Source of the DNA: Microlunatus soli
GTDB taxonomy: Bacteria; Actinomycetota; Actinomycetes; Propionibacteriales; Propionibacteriaceae
Reading direction: 5' to 3'
Length of the DNA stretch: 64,000 nucleotides
NCBI RefSeq assembly: GCF_900105385.1
Contig: NZ_LT629772.1
Coordinates: 4,030,001-4,094,000, forward strand
Shown: positions 44,229 to 52,733 of the stretch, piece after piece
Position numbering within the stretch: the first letter of the stretch is position 1
How the letters are laid out: every line of letters starts with the position of its first letter
Notes under the pieces: generated by a model
Databases searched by the model: none
What the model was told of the DNA's origin: nothing
The model's input: the letters and a program-made list of their open reading frames with translations, nothing else
Made by a program: the position numbers and the translations under genes

Positions 44229-45266
44229 ATGCTTATTGCACAGCGCCCGACGCTGTCGGAGGAAGTTGTCTCCGACTACCGGTCCCGGTTCACCATCGAG
44301 CCGTTGGAGCCCGGATTCGGTTACACCCTGGGGAATTCGCTGCGGCGGACCCTGCTGTCGTCCATCCCGGGCGCGGCGGTCACCAGCATCAAGATCGACG
44401 GCAACTTGCACGAGTTCTCCACCCTGGAGGGCGTCGTCGAGGATGTCACCGAGATCATCCTGAACCTGAAGGCACTGGTCGTCTCCTCCGAGGAGGACGA
44501 GCCGGTCGTCATGTACCTGCGCAAGGCCGGCCCCGGTGCCGTGACCGCTGCCGACATCGCGCCGCCGGCCGGTGTCGAGGTGCACAACCCCGAGCTGCAC
44601 ATCGCCACCCTGAACGAGAACGGTCGGCTCGAGATGGAGCTGGTCGTCGAGCGCGGCCGCGGCTACGTGTCCTCGGTGCAGAACAAGACCGCCGACGCCG
44701 AGATCGGCCGGATCCCGGTCGACTCGATCTACAGCCCCGTGCTGAAGGTCACCTACAAGGTCGAGGCCACCCGTGTCGAGCAGCGCACCGACTTCGACAA
44801 GCTGATCCTGGACATCGAGACCAAGAACGCGATCAAGCCGCGGGACGCCGTCGCATCGGCCGGTCGCACCCTGGTCGAGCTGTTCGGCCTGGCCCGTGAG
44901 CTGAACGTCGAGGCCGAGGGCATCGAGATCGGCCCGTCGCCGATCGACGAGCAGCTGGCCGCCGACCTGGCGCTGCCGGTCGAGGACCTGAACCTGACCG
45001 TCCGGTCCTACAACTGCCTCAAGCGCGAGGGCATCCACACCGTCGGTGAGCTGGTCTCCCGTTCGGAGCAGGATCTGCTCGACATCCGCAACTTCGGCTC
45101 CAAGTCCATCGACGAGGTCAAGCTGAAGCTGCACGAGATGGGTCTGTCGCTGAAGGACAGCGCCCCCGGTTTCGACCCGCTGTCGGCCATCGGTCGTTAC
45201 GACGACGACGAGGAGTCGACGGGCGACGAGGGCGACGCCGACTTCGCCGAGACCGAACAGTACTGA
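44229..45266 (+). CDS. rpoA: DNA-directed RNA polymerase subunit alpha
   Basis: The 345-aa protein [20 protein letters not shown]... has the dimerising N-terminal domain ([20 protein letters not shown]) and C-terminal domain ([39 protein letters not shown]) that contacts UP elements and activators, ending in an acidic tail. ATG 44229 follows AGAAGGAAGAAGG. Confidence 0.99.
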   Translation: MLIAQRPTLSEEVVSDYRSRFTIEPLEPGFGYTLGNSLRRTLLSSIPGAAVTSIKIDGNLHEFSTLEGVVEDVTEIILNLKALVVSSEEDEPVVMYLRKAGPGAVTAADIAPPAGVEVHNPELHIATLNENGRLEMELVVERGRGYVSSVQNKTADAEIGRIPVDSIYSPVLKVTYKVEATRVEQRTDFDKLILDIETKNAIKPRDAVASAGRTLVELFGLARELNVEAEGIEIGPSPIDEQLAADLALPVEDLNLTVRSYNCLKREGIHTVGELVSRSEQDLLDIRNFGSKSIDEVKLKLHEMGLSLKDSAPGFDPLSAIGRYDDDEESTGDEGDADFAETEQY

Positions 45267-45317
45267 TTCCGAGCCTGCACAGACGCCGGGTCCGGAAAAC
45301 ACCGAGGAGAACAACCA

Positions 45318-46025
45318 ATGCCTACACCCACTAAGGGCGCTCGCTTGGGCGGCAGCGCGGCACATGAGCGGCTGATCCTGGCCAACCTGGCCACCCAGCT
45401 GTTCGAGCACGGGCGGATCACCACCACCGAGGCCAAGGCCAAGCGGCTGCGTCCGGTCGCCGAGAAGTTGATCACCAAGGCCAAGCGTGGCGATCTGCAC
45501 GCACGGCGGCAGGTGATGCAGACCATCCGCGACAAGGGCGTGGTGCACTCGCTGTTCACCGAGATCGCTCCGACCTTCGCCGAGCGCGAGGGCGGCTACC
45601 TGCGGATCACCAAGGTCGGCCTGCGCAAGGGCGACCGTGCTCCGATGGCCGTGATCGAACTGGTCACCGAGTCGGTCGAGGATTCCAAGAAGGCCAACGG
45701 CTCCACCGCCAAGGCCGCTCCGGCTCCGGCCCCGGCAGCTGAGGCAGCCCCGGCTGCCGACGAGGCACCGGCCGACGGCAAGGACTACGGCGAGGGATCG
45801 TTCCGTGGTGCGGAGGCTCCCAGCGAGGACTTCACCATCAAGGGCAACGAGGACTCGATGAAGTACCACACCCCGGAGTCCCCGTGGTACGGCCGGACCG
45901 TCGCCGAGGTCTGGTTCAACTCCGAGGAAGCCGCCCAGGCCGCCGGATTCGTCAACGCGGTCCAGCCCAAGGACGACGCCGAAGAGGCTCCCGCCGAGGA
46001 GACCACCGAGGACACCGAGGCCTGA
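45318..46025 (+). CDS. rplQ: 50S ribosomal protein L17 with a C-terminal extra domain
   Basis: Residues 1-120 are normal L17 ([20 protein letters not shown] ... [19 protein letters not shown]). Then follow a linker rich in Ala/Pro (residues 125-155) and an extra domain of about 60 residues: [20 protein letters not shown], then [20 protein letters not shown]. This last part resembles the small domain related to Ada-type zinc modules (GN...YH.P...Y......WF.sEeeA..AGF) but has no Cys. Total 235 aa against the usual about 120-ish. A strong terminator follows. Confidence 0.97.
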   Translation: MPTPTKGARLGGSAAHERLILANLATQLFEHGRITTTEAKAKRLRPVAEKLITKAKRGDLHARRQVMQTIRDKGVVHSLFTEIAPTFAEREGGYLRITKVGLRKGDRAPMAVIELVTESVEDSKKANGSTAKAAPAPAPAAEAAPAADEAPADGKDYGEGSFRGAEAPSEDFTIKGNEDSMKYHTPESPWYGRTVAEVWFNSEEAAQAAGFVNAVQPKDDAEEAPAEETTEDTEA

Positions 46026-46040
46026 GCAACTGCTCTGTCG

Positions 46041-46075
46041 ATGCCCGCTCGCTCCATTCCGGAGCGGGCGGGCAT
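46041..46075 (+). terminator. Terminator after rplQ
   Basis: ATGCCCGCTCGCTCC (46041-46055) and GGAGCGGGCGGGCAT (46061-46075) form a 15-bp stem with one G-T pair around ATTCC, followed by TGTCGTTT. It is well placed 15 bp after the rplQ stop to end the alpha operon. Confidence 0.85.
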
Positions 46076-46129
46076 TGTCGTTTCCAAGGTCGGTGAGATT
46101 GTCGAAGGGCTCGGATCTTGGTGCCTGGT

Positions 46130-46265
46130 TGGGATTTCGGCCCCATGGTTGGGTTTCCGCCCAGCATCGCGGCCGGCTCACCTCTGGTGATCAGGTTGCG
46201 TTCGGCGACCGGCCGCGACGCAACGCCCGCCACACCCGAAACCCAACCATGGGGCCGAAATCCCC
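46130..46265. repeat. 136-bp inverted-repeat element (copy 2)
   Basis: It is nearly identical at both ends to 19672-19808 (left arm differs at its first base, T for G). Only part of the interior differs. The orientation is the same. It lies about 55 bp beyond the rplQ terminator, in DNA with no gene. Confidence 0.9.
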
Positions 46266-46343
46266 GTTCTGCGGGCGGCTCACGTTGGCGCCGTGGTGAT
46301 CATCGCCGACGAGGAGGATGGACGCCGGACGCCGCCAGTTCTC

Positions 46344-47522
46344 CTAGTGGGCAGCCGGCTGCGCTGGGGTGAGGCGGGATCGACCCAGCAGCAGGGTGAG
46401 TAGTCCCAGGGCGGCGGACACGACACCGGTCAGGGCTGCTCGGGGGAGTGAACCGGAGCCGATCAGGATGCCGGTCACGGCGGATCCCAGGGAGACGCCG
46501 ACGGTCATCAGGCTGACCAGCCAGGCGAAGGCCTCGGTCGTGGTGCCGGGCGGTGCGAGCGTTCCGACCTCGGCGAAGGATGCGGCCAGGATGGGCGCCA
46601 GGAAGAGACCGGTGGCGTACATCAGGATGATCGTCACCGCGACGCCGGGGCTGAGCACCAGCAGGCCGTACGCGACGGTGTAGCCGACCAACAGCGGTGC
46701 GATCCGGCCGGCGGCCGGCCCGCTCCACCGAACGGCGCCGTAGGCGATGCCGCCGGTCAATGCTCCGGCGGCATTGATCGCCAGCAGCACCGGTGCGCCG
46801 CCGGGGACCGGGTGCTGTTCGGCGTAGGCGACGGCGAAGATGCTGATCATCCCGAGGGCGCCACCGACGCCGGCCAGGCTCAGCAGCAGGACGACGAGGC
46901 CGCTGCTGCGCAGCGGGCCGAGCCAGTCCGCCGAACGCCGCGGTGCTCGCCAATGCCGGGACGGTCCGGCGGTTGCCACCACGATCGAACCGAGCAGGCC
47001 GAGCCCCGCGCCGAGCCACAGCGAATGCGCCGCGCTGCCGAGCGCGACGCAGACACTGACCAGCAACGGCCCGCCGACGAAGATCAATTCCTGGGCCGCC
47101 GAGTCGACCGCGTACGCGGCGTCGAGTTGATCATGGTCGACGACATCGGGCCAGAGGGCGCGCAGGCACGGTTCCAGCGGCGGCATCGCCGCGCCCGCGA
47201 CGGCCGCTGCGATCACCACCACCCCGTGCTGCTGCGCGGCGACCGCGATCACGATGAAGCCGAGACCGGACAGCACCGACGAGCCGACGAGCACCCAGGG
47301 TTGTCCGACCCGATCGACCAACCGGGCGAGCATCGGCCCGCCGACGGCGGAGGCGATCGCGTACACCGCGGCGACCAGCCCGACGAATCCGTAGTCGGCC
47401 TCGTGCTCGCGCAGGATCAGCGGGATCATCACCGCGGCCATGGCGCTGGGCAGCCGACCGCTCAGGGTGCCGGCCATCAACCTCGCGACGTGGGTACGGC
47501 GCAGCACGAGGAGCGGGTTCAC
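46344..47522 (-). CDS. Major facilitator superfamily transporter
   Basis: The 392-aa protein has 12 predicted helices and an MFS loop-2-like region (GGPMLARLVDRVGQPWVLVG). GTG 47522 lies 8 nt after TATAAC (complement of 47531-47536) with TTTGGA 17 bp further up and no ribosome-binding site, suggesting leaderless expression. It is divergent from a LacI-type gene, whose probable operator overlaps this -10. Substrate unknown; sugar or drug efflux are both possible. Confidence 0.92.
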   Translation of the reverse strand: MNPLLVLRRTHVARLMAGTLSGRLPSAMAAVMIPLILREHEADYGFVGLVAAVYAIASAVGGPMLARLVDRVGQPWVLVGSSVLSGLGFIVIAVAAQQHGVVVIAAAVAGAAMPPLEPCLRALWPDVVDHDQLDAAYAVDSAAQELIFVGGPLLVSVCVALGSAAHSLWLGAGLGLLGSIVVATAGPSRHWRAPRRSADWLGPLRSSGLVVLLLSLAGVGGALGMISIFAVAYAEQHPVPGGAPVLLAINAAGALTGGIAYGAVRWSGPAAGRIAPLLVGYTVAYGLLVLSPGVAVTIILMYATGLFLAPILAASFAEVGTLAPPGTTTEAFAWLVSLMTVGVSLGSAVTGILIGSGSLPRAALTGVVSAALGLLTLLLGRSRLTPAQPAAH

Positions 47523-47530
47523 ATGGTCAA

Positions 47531-47544
47531 GTTATACGTATGAC
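47531..47544. promoter_or_regulatory. Probable LacI-type operator between the MFS and LacI genes
   Basis: GTTATACGTATGAC is a 14-bp imperfect palindrome (12 of 14 positions) with the CG-centred core ATACGTAT typical of LacI-family sites. It overlaps the -10 hexamer of the MFS gene and lies about 45 bp before the regulator start. Confidence 0.65.
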
Positions 47545-47586
47545 AACGGGTGCTCCAAATGGGTTTGCCAGCGGTAGGGTGCAGGC

Positions 47587-48600
47587 GTGGCCGGAGCTCG
47601 AGCATCGTCGAACCGTCGGGTGACCGGACACGACGTCGCCCGCGCCGCCGGCGTCTCCCAGGCCACCGTCTCGCTGGTCTTCTCCGACGCCGCTGCGACC
47701 CGGGTGTCGGAGCAGACCCGGGCCCGGGTGCGTGCCGTGGCGCGGCAGCTCGGTTACCTTCCGCAGGCATCCGGACGGCAGCTACGGCTCGGTCGTTCCG
47801 GACTGGTGCTGCTGGCCGTGCCGGACATCCGGGCGCCGTACTTCTCCCGTGTCCTGGCCGGCGCCCACGAGGCCGCCGAGGCCGGCGACCTGACGGTGGT
47901 GGCCAGTTCGAGTTGGGATGCCGACAAGCTGGTCAGAATCGCCACCAACACTCAGTTCGACGCGCTGATCTTCTGCTCGCCGACCGATCAACAGCTCGAA
48001 CGTCTTCCGTCGGGCGTCCCGTTGGTCTTCCTCGATGCCGACCCGGATCTCGCTTCCGCGGGCCCTGACCGACTGGTCGTGGAACTCGACGTGGCCGACG
48101 GCATGCGCCGACTCCTCAGCCATCTGCGCGACCTGGGGCATCGCCGGATCGGCCGGCTCCGCTACGCCATCGACGACTACACGTTCCGGGCCCGGCAGGC
48201 CGCGTTCGCCGCCGCCACCGACGGACTCCGGGTGTCCGAACGACCGGTCCGCCAGGCGGGCGATCTCGACCTGGCCCGAGGCTGTGCTCGTGACCTGCTG
48301 GCGTCCCCGCAGCGACCGACTGCGGTGGTCTGCGACGACGACGTGCTCGCGGTTGCGGTCTACCACGCTGCCGATCAGCTCGGGCTGGGTGTCCCGACCG
48401 ATCTGTCCGTCGTCGGGATGGATGACGTCGACGCCGCGCAGATCCTGCGGCCCGGGCTGACCACTGTTGATCTTGGTGCCGAAAGCCTTGGTAGGAAGGG
48501 GATCGAGGCGGTCGGCGCGCTGCTCGGAGACGGTCGGCAACCGACCGCCCAAGGAGCGGAGTTGATCATCCGGGAGTCGACCGGACGACCTGGCCGATGA
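47587..48600 (+). CDS. LacI family transcriptional regulator
   Basis: The 337-aa protein has the LacI HTH and hinge helix (TGHDVARAAGVSQATVSLVF, RVRAVARQLGYLPQASGRQL) and a periplasmic-binding-like effector domain (LVLLAVPDIRAPYFSRVLAG to LSVVGMDDVDAAQILRPGLT). GTG 47587 is 64 bp from the MFS start. TAGGGT (47575-47580) lies 7 bp before it. Likely repressor of the MFS gene. Confidence 0.93.
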   Translation: MAGARASSNRRVTGHDVARAAGVSQATVSLVFSDAAATRVSEQTRARVRAVARQLGYLPQASGRQLRLGRSGLVLLAVPDIRAPYFSRVLAGAHEAAEAGDLTVVASSSWDADKLVRIATNTQFDALIFCSPTDQQLERLPSGVPLVFLDADPDLASAGPDRLVVELDVADGMRRLLSHLRDLGHRRIGRLRYAIDDYTFRARQAAFAAATDGLRVSERPVRQAGDLDLARGCARDLLASPQRPTAVVCDDDVLAVAVYHAADQLGLGVPTDLSVVGMDDVDAAQILRPGLTTVDLGAESLGRKGIEAVGALLGDGRQPTAQGAELIIRESTGRPGR

Positions 48601-48663
48601 TCAACCATGCGATCCGCCCCGTGCAGTTCGGGTGGATGCACCGGTCGTGTCACGATGGGTGCC

Positions 48664-49350
48664 ATGTCGACTGATCAAGGTCCGTCACTCTCGGCCATCG
48701 TCTTCGACTTCGACGGGCTGCTGATGGACACCGAGACGACGGCCCTGCTGAGCTGGGAGTACGAATGGCGACAGTGGGGACTGACGCTCGACCGCAGCGG
48801 CTTCTTCGCTGATCATGGCGGCAGCGTCGCCGAGGAACGATCCGCCCAGCTGGCAGCAGCCGTCGGTGCCGAGTTCGACCGGGAGCTCAGCCATCGTCGT
48901 CGGACCCGGTATCGCGAAGAGCTGCACACCCGACTGGACCTTCGACCGGGGATCGGCGACTGGATCGAGCAGGCCGGCGCTCGCGGGCTCCGGCTCGCGG
49001 TCGCCTCGTCCTCGGAGACGACCTGGGTGATCGGGCATCTCGAACGGGTCGGACTGCTGGACCGGTTCACCGTGATCGCCGGTGGTGAGGAGGTGTCGGG
49101 TCACAAACCTGACCCGTCGGTCTACCAGTTGGCGCTGCGCCGGCTCGGCATCGACGCCGCTGACGCGATCGCGGTCGAGGACACCCCGCACGGCGTCACC
49201 GCCGCGCACCGCGCCGGGCTGCCCTGCATCGCGATTCCCAACCCCTACGTCGATCCGGACCGGGTCGGGCATGCCGAGCTGGTCCTCGGATCGGCCACCG
49301 AGCTGGACTGCGGGACGGCACTGGAGCGCGCATGCGGCCAGAACCCCTGA
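48664..49350 (+). CDS. HAD superfamily hydrolase, beta-phosphoglucomutase-like
   Basis: The 228-aa protein has the four HAD motifs: IVFDFDGLLMDTET (I, nucleophile Asp), VASSSETTW (II), SGHKPDPSVYQLAL (III, Lys) and AIAVEDTPHGVTAAH (IV). It probably hydrolyses or isomerises a sugar phosphate. ATG 48664 was chosen; ATG 48655 is possible. Its stop lies within the first unit of the 15-bp repeat that opens the GNAT gene. Confidence 0.92.
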   Translation: MSTDQGPSLSAIVFDFDGLLMDTETTALLSWEYEWRQWGLTLDRSGFFADHGGSVAEERSAQLAAAVGAEFDRELSHRRRTRYREELHTRLDLRPGIGDWIEQAGARGLRLAVASSSETTWVIGHLERVGLLDRFTVIAGGEEVSGHKPDPSVYQLALRRLGIDAADAIAVEDTPHGVTAAHRAGLPCIAIPNPYVDPDRVGHAELVLGSATELDCGTALERACGQNP

Positions 49351-49991
49351 GCCCAGAACCCCTGAGCCCAGAACCCCTGAGCCCAGAACCCCTGAGCCCA
49401 GAACCCCTGAGCCCAGAACCCCTGAGCCCAGAACCGCTGAGCCCAGAACCCCCGAGCCCAGAGCAGTTGCGACGCGAACCGTTGAACGACGGGCTGCTGA
49501 TCCTGGAGCCGCTGACGGTCGAGCACGCCGAGGAGATGGTCGAAGTATTGGCCGACCCGCAGTTGTACGCGTTCACCGGTGGCAGTGCGCCGACGCTGGC
49601 AGAACTACGGCATCGGTATGCCCGACAGGTGGCCGGCCATTCATCGGACCGTACCCAGTGGTGGCTGAACTGGGTGATCAGACTCCGTCTCGACCCCGAC
49701 CGGCCGGCGGTCGGCTACCTCCAGGCGACCGTCGCCGCGGAGCCCCTCGCCGCGGAGCCCCTCGCCGCGGATCGGGCGACCGCCGAGCTGGCCTGGGTGG
49801 TCGGCATGCCGTGGCAGGGTCGCGGGATCGCAGCCCGTGCCGCGGGCCTGGTCGCCGATCAGCTGAGGCCAACGCGATTGATCGCCCACATCCACCCCGA
49901 TCATCGCGCTTCCGAGGCGATCGCCCACAGACTCGGAATGGCTCCGACCGATGAGGTGGTCGACGGTGAACGACGCTGGTCGACCGGATGA
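49332..49991 (+). CDS. GNAT family N-acetyltransferase with an N-terminal SPEPL repeat
   Basis: The 219-aa protein begins with about 8 PEPLS repeats (residues 3-42) encoded by a 15-bp minisatellite. The GNAT domain follows: LLILEPLTVEHAEEMVEVLA, WWLNWVIRLRLDP and the acetyl-CoA loop VGMPWQGRGIAARAAGL. A second in-frame 15-bp duplication gives AAEPL-AAEPL-AAD. ATG 49332 overlaps the HAD gene by 19 bp. The substrate is unknown. Confidence 0.88.
   Translation: MRPEPLSPEPLSPEPLSPEPLSPEPLSPEPLSPEPLSPEPPSPEQLRREPLNDGLLILEPLTVEHAEEMVEVLADPQLYAFTGGSAPTLAELRHRYARQVAGHSSDRTQWWLNWVIRLRLDPDRPAVGYLQATVAAEPLAAEPLAADRATAELAWVVGMPWQGRGIAARAAGLVADQLRPTRLIAHIHPDHRASEAIAHRLGMAPTDEVVDGERRWSTG
49338..49457 (+). 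repeat. 15-bp tandem repeat spanning the HAD stop and GNAT start
   Basis: CCAGAACCCCTGAGC is repeated about eight times, the first seven nearly identical, with degenerate units after. In the GNAT frame it reads PEPLS. In the HAD frame each unit contains a stop (TGA), and the HAD gene stops in the first unit. A related 15-bp duplication (GCCGCGGAGCCCCTC) is at 49734-49763. Confidence 0.95.
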
Positions 49992-50030
49992 GATGATCGC
50001 CCGGCGGCCGTACCGACGAGCAGATCGAGG

Positions 50031-51074
50031 CTAGTCGGCGTTGGTGGTGGTGTCCTCGATCTGTCCGACCAGTTCCTCCAGCACGTCCTCGAGGAAGATC
50101 ACGCCGGTGACGCTGTCGGTGTCGTCGGTGGTCAGCGCCAGGTGCGAGCTGTTCGAGCGCATCGCCCGCAGGGCGTCCTCGGCCTCGCTGGACTCCGAGA
50201 CCCGCAACAGCTTCCGGATCCGGTCGGCCGGTAGCGGCCGATCCCAGGTCTTCACGTCGTCCAGGTCGAGGAAGTCCTTGAGATGGACGTAGCCGGTCGG
50301 CTGGCCGTCGTCGGCGATCAGATAGCGGGAGAAGCCGTGCTCGGCGACCAGCCGCTGGATGTCGGCCGGCGTCGCCTGCGGCGCCACCGAGACGACCTGC
50401 CGGGTCGGCACCACCAGCTCGGCAACGGTCTTGGCGGTGAACTCCAGAGCCGCCGACACCCGGCCGTCGGCGTCCTCCAACACCCCGGCTTCCTCCGACT
50501 GCCGGACGATGGTGGCGACCTCCTCCAAGGTGTAGGCGCTGGTCGCCTCGTCCTTGGGCTCGATGCCGAACAGCTTGATCACGGTGTTGGCGATCCAGTT
50601 CAGCGCGACGATGATCGGCTTGACCAGGCGGCCGAGGAAGACCAGTGGGGGAGCGAGCAGCAACGCGGCCCGGTCGGGGACCGAGAAGGACAGGTTCTTG
50701 GGCACCATCTCGCCGAGCACGACGTGCAGGAAGGTGACCAACGCCAGCGTGATCACGAACGCCGCCACCCCGATCACCGACTCCGGCAGCCCGATCGCAT
50801 GCAGCGGGATCTCCAGCAGGTGGTGGATCGCGGGCTCCGACACGTTCAGGATCAGCAGCGAACAGACCGTGATCCCGAGCTGGGTGGTGGCCAGCATCAG
50901 GGTGGCGTGTTCCATCGCCCACAACGTCGTCCGGGCGGCCGCGCTGCCCTGTTCGGCCCGCGGTTCGATCTGCGACCGGCGGGCGGAGATCACCGCGAAT
51001 TCGGCGCCGACGAAGTAGGCGTTGATCAACAGCAGCACGACCAACGCGATCAGGCCGACCAGATCGCCGTTCAT
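50031..51074 (-). CDS. CNNM/hemolysin-C family membrane protein with CBS domains
   Basis: The 347-aa protein has a DUF21 transmembrane domain (four helices, ANAYFVGAEFAVISARRSQI-like start and GEMVPKNLSFSVPDRAALLL) and a CBS pair (VPTRQVVSVAPQATPADIQR, SHLALTTDDTDSVTGVIFLE). It lacks the C-terminal CorC_HlyC domain that its neighbour has. CNNM proteins are tied to magnesium efflux or homeostasis. It overlaps the upstream paralogue by 4 bp. Confidence 0.92.
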   Translation of the reverse strand: MNGDLVGLIALVVLLLINAYFVGAEFAVISARRSQIEPRAEQGSAAARTTLWAMEHATLMLATTQLGITVCSLLILNVSEPAIHHLLEIPLHAIGLPESVIGVAAFVITLALVTFLHVVLGEMVPKNLSFSVPDRAALLLAPPLVFLGRLVKPIIVALNWIANTVIKLFGIEPKDEATSAYTLEEVATIVRQSEEAGVLEDADGRVSAALEFTAKTVAELVVPTRQVVSVAPQATPADIQRLVAEHGFSRYLIADDGQPTGYVHLKDFLDLDDVKTWDRPLPADRIRKLLRVSESSEAEDALRAMRSNSSHLALTTDDTDSVTGVIFLEDVLEELVGQIEDTTTNAD

Positions 51075-52405
51075 CGGCCGGCCTCCTTGTCCTTCTCGTC
51101 GTCGTCGAGGTCCGGATCGGGGATGTAGCGCAGCCGATCGATCCGGCGTTCCTCGACAGCGATCACCCGCAGCGTGCCGGTGTCGATCCGTACCTCATCA
51201 CCCGGCTCGGCCAGTCGGCCGAGCTCACCGGTGACGAAACCGGCCACGGTCTCGTAGTCCGAGCCCTCCGGTACGTCGACGCCGGATGCGCCGCGCAGCT
51301 CGTCCGGCCGCAGCGAGGCGTCGATGATCAGATCCTCGCCCTCGGCGACCACCCGAGGTGACTCCGAGTCGTGCTCGTCGACGACGTCGCCGATCAGTTC
51401 CTCGATCAGGTCCTCGATGGTGGTCAGGCCGGCGGTGCCGCCGTACTCGTCGGCAACGATCGCCGACTGCAGCGGCGCGTGCCGCAGCTGGGGGAGCAGC
51501 AGCCCGACGCCGATCGTGTCCGGCACCCGCAGCGGTTCGGTCATCAGTTGTGCGACCCGGACCGTACGGCGTTCGGTCGGCGGGATGGCGTAGGCGTTCT
51601 TGACGTGCACCAGGCCGACGATGTCGTCGATGTCGCTGCCCTGCACCGGATAGCGGGAGATGCCGGTCTCCCGGGTCAGTTCGATCACGCTCTGCGCGGT
51701 GTCGTTGCGGCGTACGGTCTCCAGCCGGACCCGGGGCGTCATCACGTCCTCGGCGACCCGTTCGGCGAACTGCAGCGAGCGGCCGAGCAGCGCCGCCTGC
51801 TCCGATTCCAAGGTGCCCTCGGTGGCCGAGCGGCGAACCAGGGAGGACAGCTCCTCCGCGGTCCGGGCGCCGGACAGCTCCTCCTGCGGCTCCACGCCCA
51901 ACGCGCGCACGATGGCGTTCGCGCTGGTGTTCAACAGCAGCACCAGAGGCTTGAACACGGTGGTGAACGCGGCCTGCAGCGGGACGACCAGCTTGGCCGC
52001 TCGGACCGGGACCGAGATCGCGAAGTTCTTCGGGATCAGCTCGCCGACGACCATCGAGCCGATGGTCGCCAGCAGGACGCCGATCACGGTCGCGACGGCG
52101 CCGACCGAACCGTCCGGCAGCGGAGTCGCCGCCAATGCCGGCGTGATCAGCTCGGACAGCGCTGGTTCGAAGGTGTAGCCGGTCAGCAGGGTGGTCAGGG
52201 TGATGCCGAGTTGGGCGCCGGACAGGTGGGTGGAGGTGATTCGCAGCGCCTTGATGGTCGGGCCGAGCCCGCTCTCACCACGGTCGCGGCGGGACTCCAG
52301 GTCGGCGCGGTCCAGATTGACCAGGGCGAACTCGGCGGCCACGAACACCCCGGTGCCGAAGGTCAGCAGCACGCCGACACCGAGCATGATCCATTCGAAG
52401 GTCAC
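51071..52405 (-). CDS. CNNM/CorC-type membrane protein with CBS and CorC_HlyC domains
   Basis: The 444-aa protein has DUF21 (about residues 1-190: FVAAEFALVNLDRADLESRR, GELIPKNFAISVPVRAAKLV), a CBS pair (MTPRVRLETVRRNDTAQSVI ... GGTAGLTTIEDLIEEL) and a C-terminal CorC_HlyC domain (DLIIDASLRPDELRGASGVD to the end). GTG 52405 starts it. Probable magnesium/divalent-metal transport or its control; the two paralogues likely act as a pair. Confidence 0.94.
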   Translation of the reverse strand: MTFEWIMLGVGVLLTFGTGVFVAAEFALVNLDRADLESRRDRGESGLGPTIKALRITSTHLSGAQLGITLTTLLTGYTFEPALSELITPALAATPLPDGSVGAVATVIGVLLATIGSMVVGELIPKNFAISVPVRAAKLVVPLQAAFTTVFKPLVLLLNTSANAIVRALGVEPQEELSGARTAEELSSLVRRSATEGTLESEQAALLGRSLQFAERVAEDVMTPRVRLETVRRNDTAQSVIELTRETGISRYPVQGSDIDDIVGLVHVKNAYAIPPTERRTVRVAQLMTEPLRVPDTIGVGLLLPQLRHAPLQSAIVADEYGGTAGLTTIEDLIEELIGDVVDEHDSESPRVVAEGEDLIIDASLRPDELRGASGVDVPEGSDYETVAGFVTGELGRLAEPGDEVRIDTGTLRVIAVEERRIDRLRYIPDPDLDDDEKDKEAGR

Positions 52406-52436
52406 CGATCAGCGCCCCGATCGGGGCACGTCGCGG

Positions 52437-52597
52437 TAGGAGGGTGCTGAACGATCTGTCCGTCGCGAGCGGCGCGATGTGCGTGCAGCGGCAAGGCGCG
52501 CGACTGAGGGCGTGCGTCAGCACGTTGAAGGAGCGCAACGCAGCCGATGTGCGTGCAGCGCGCCGCGGAGCAGGACAGATCGTTCAGCACGCTCCTA
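52437..52597. repeat. 161-bp inverted-repeat element
   Basis: The arms TAGGAGGGTGCTGAACGATC (52437 on, 25 bp) and the reverse complement at 52573-52597 match at 24 of 25 positions. Internally, GATGTGCGTGCAGCG occurs twice as a direct repeat (52476 and 52546). No protein gene is present. It occupies nearly all the DNA between the CNNM genes and the downstream GC hairpin. Confidence 0.85.
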
Positions 52598-52601
52598 AGG
52601 A

Positions 52602-52623
52602 AGCCCCGCCGACGGAGGCGGGG
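52602..52623. terminator. GC hairpin downstream of the citrate synthase gene
   Basis: GCCCCGCC-GACGGA-GGCGGGGC is a perfect 8-bp stem. Lying about 110 bp beyond the citrate synthase stop (minus strand) and without a T-run, it is only a possible terminator. The rest of 52624-52733 shows nothing notable. Confidence 0.4.
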
Positions 52624-52733
52624 CCGCGGACTTTGAGGGTTCGCAGGAGGAGGCTCGTCCATGATGTCGCGTCATCGTAGCGAATGACGGCAACAGGTCG
52701 GCGCACCGTCCACCAGGGAACGGTCGGTCCCGG

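Noticed and set aside
44028-46181. A 717-aa minus-strand frame across rpoA and rplQ
   Set aside because: It is a high-GC shadow of two certain genes and has low-complexity composition and no family motif.
49338-49457. The 15-bp repeats as a CRISPR array
   Set aside because: There are no spacers between units and no cas genes; the units are in frame and encode PEPLS.
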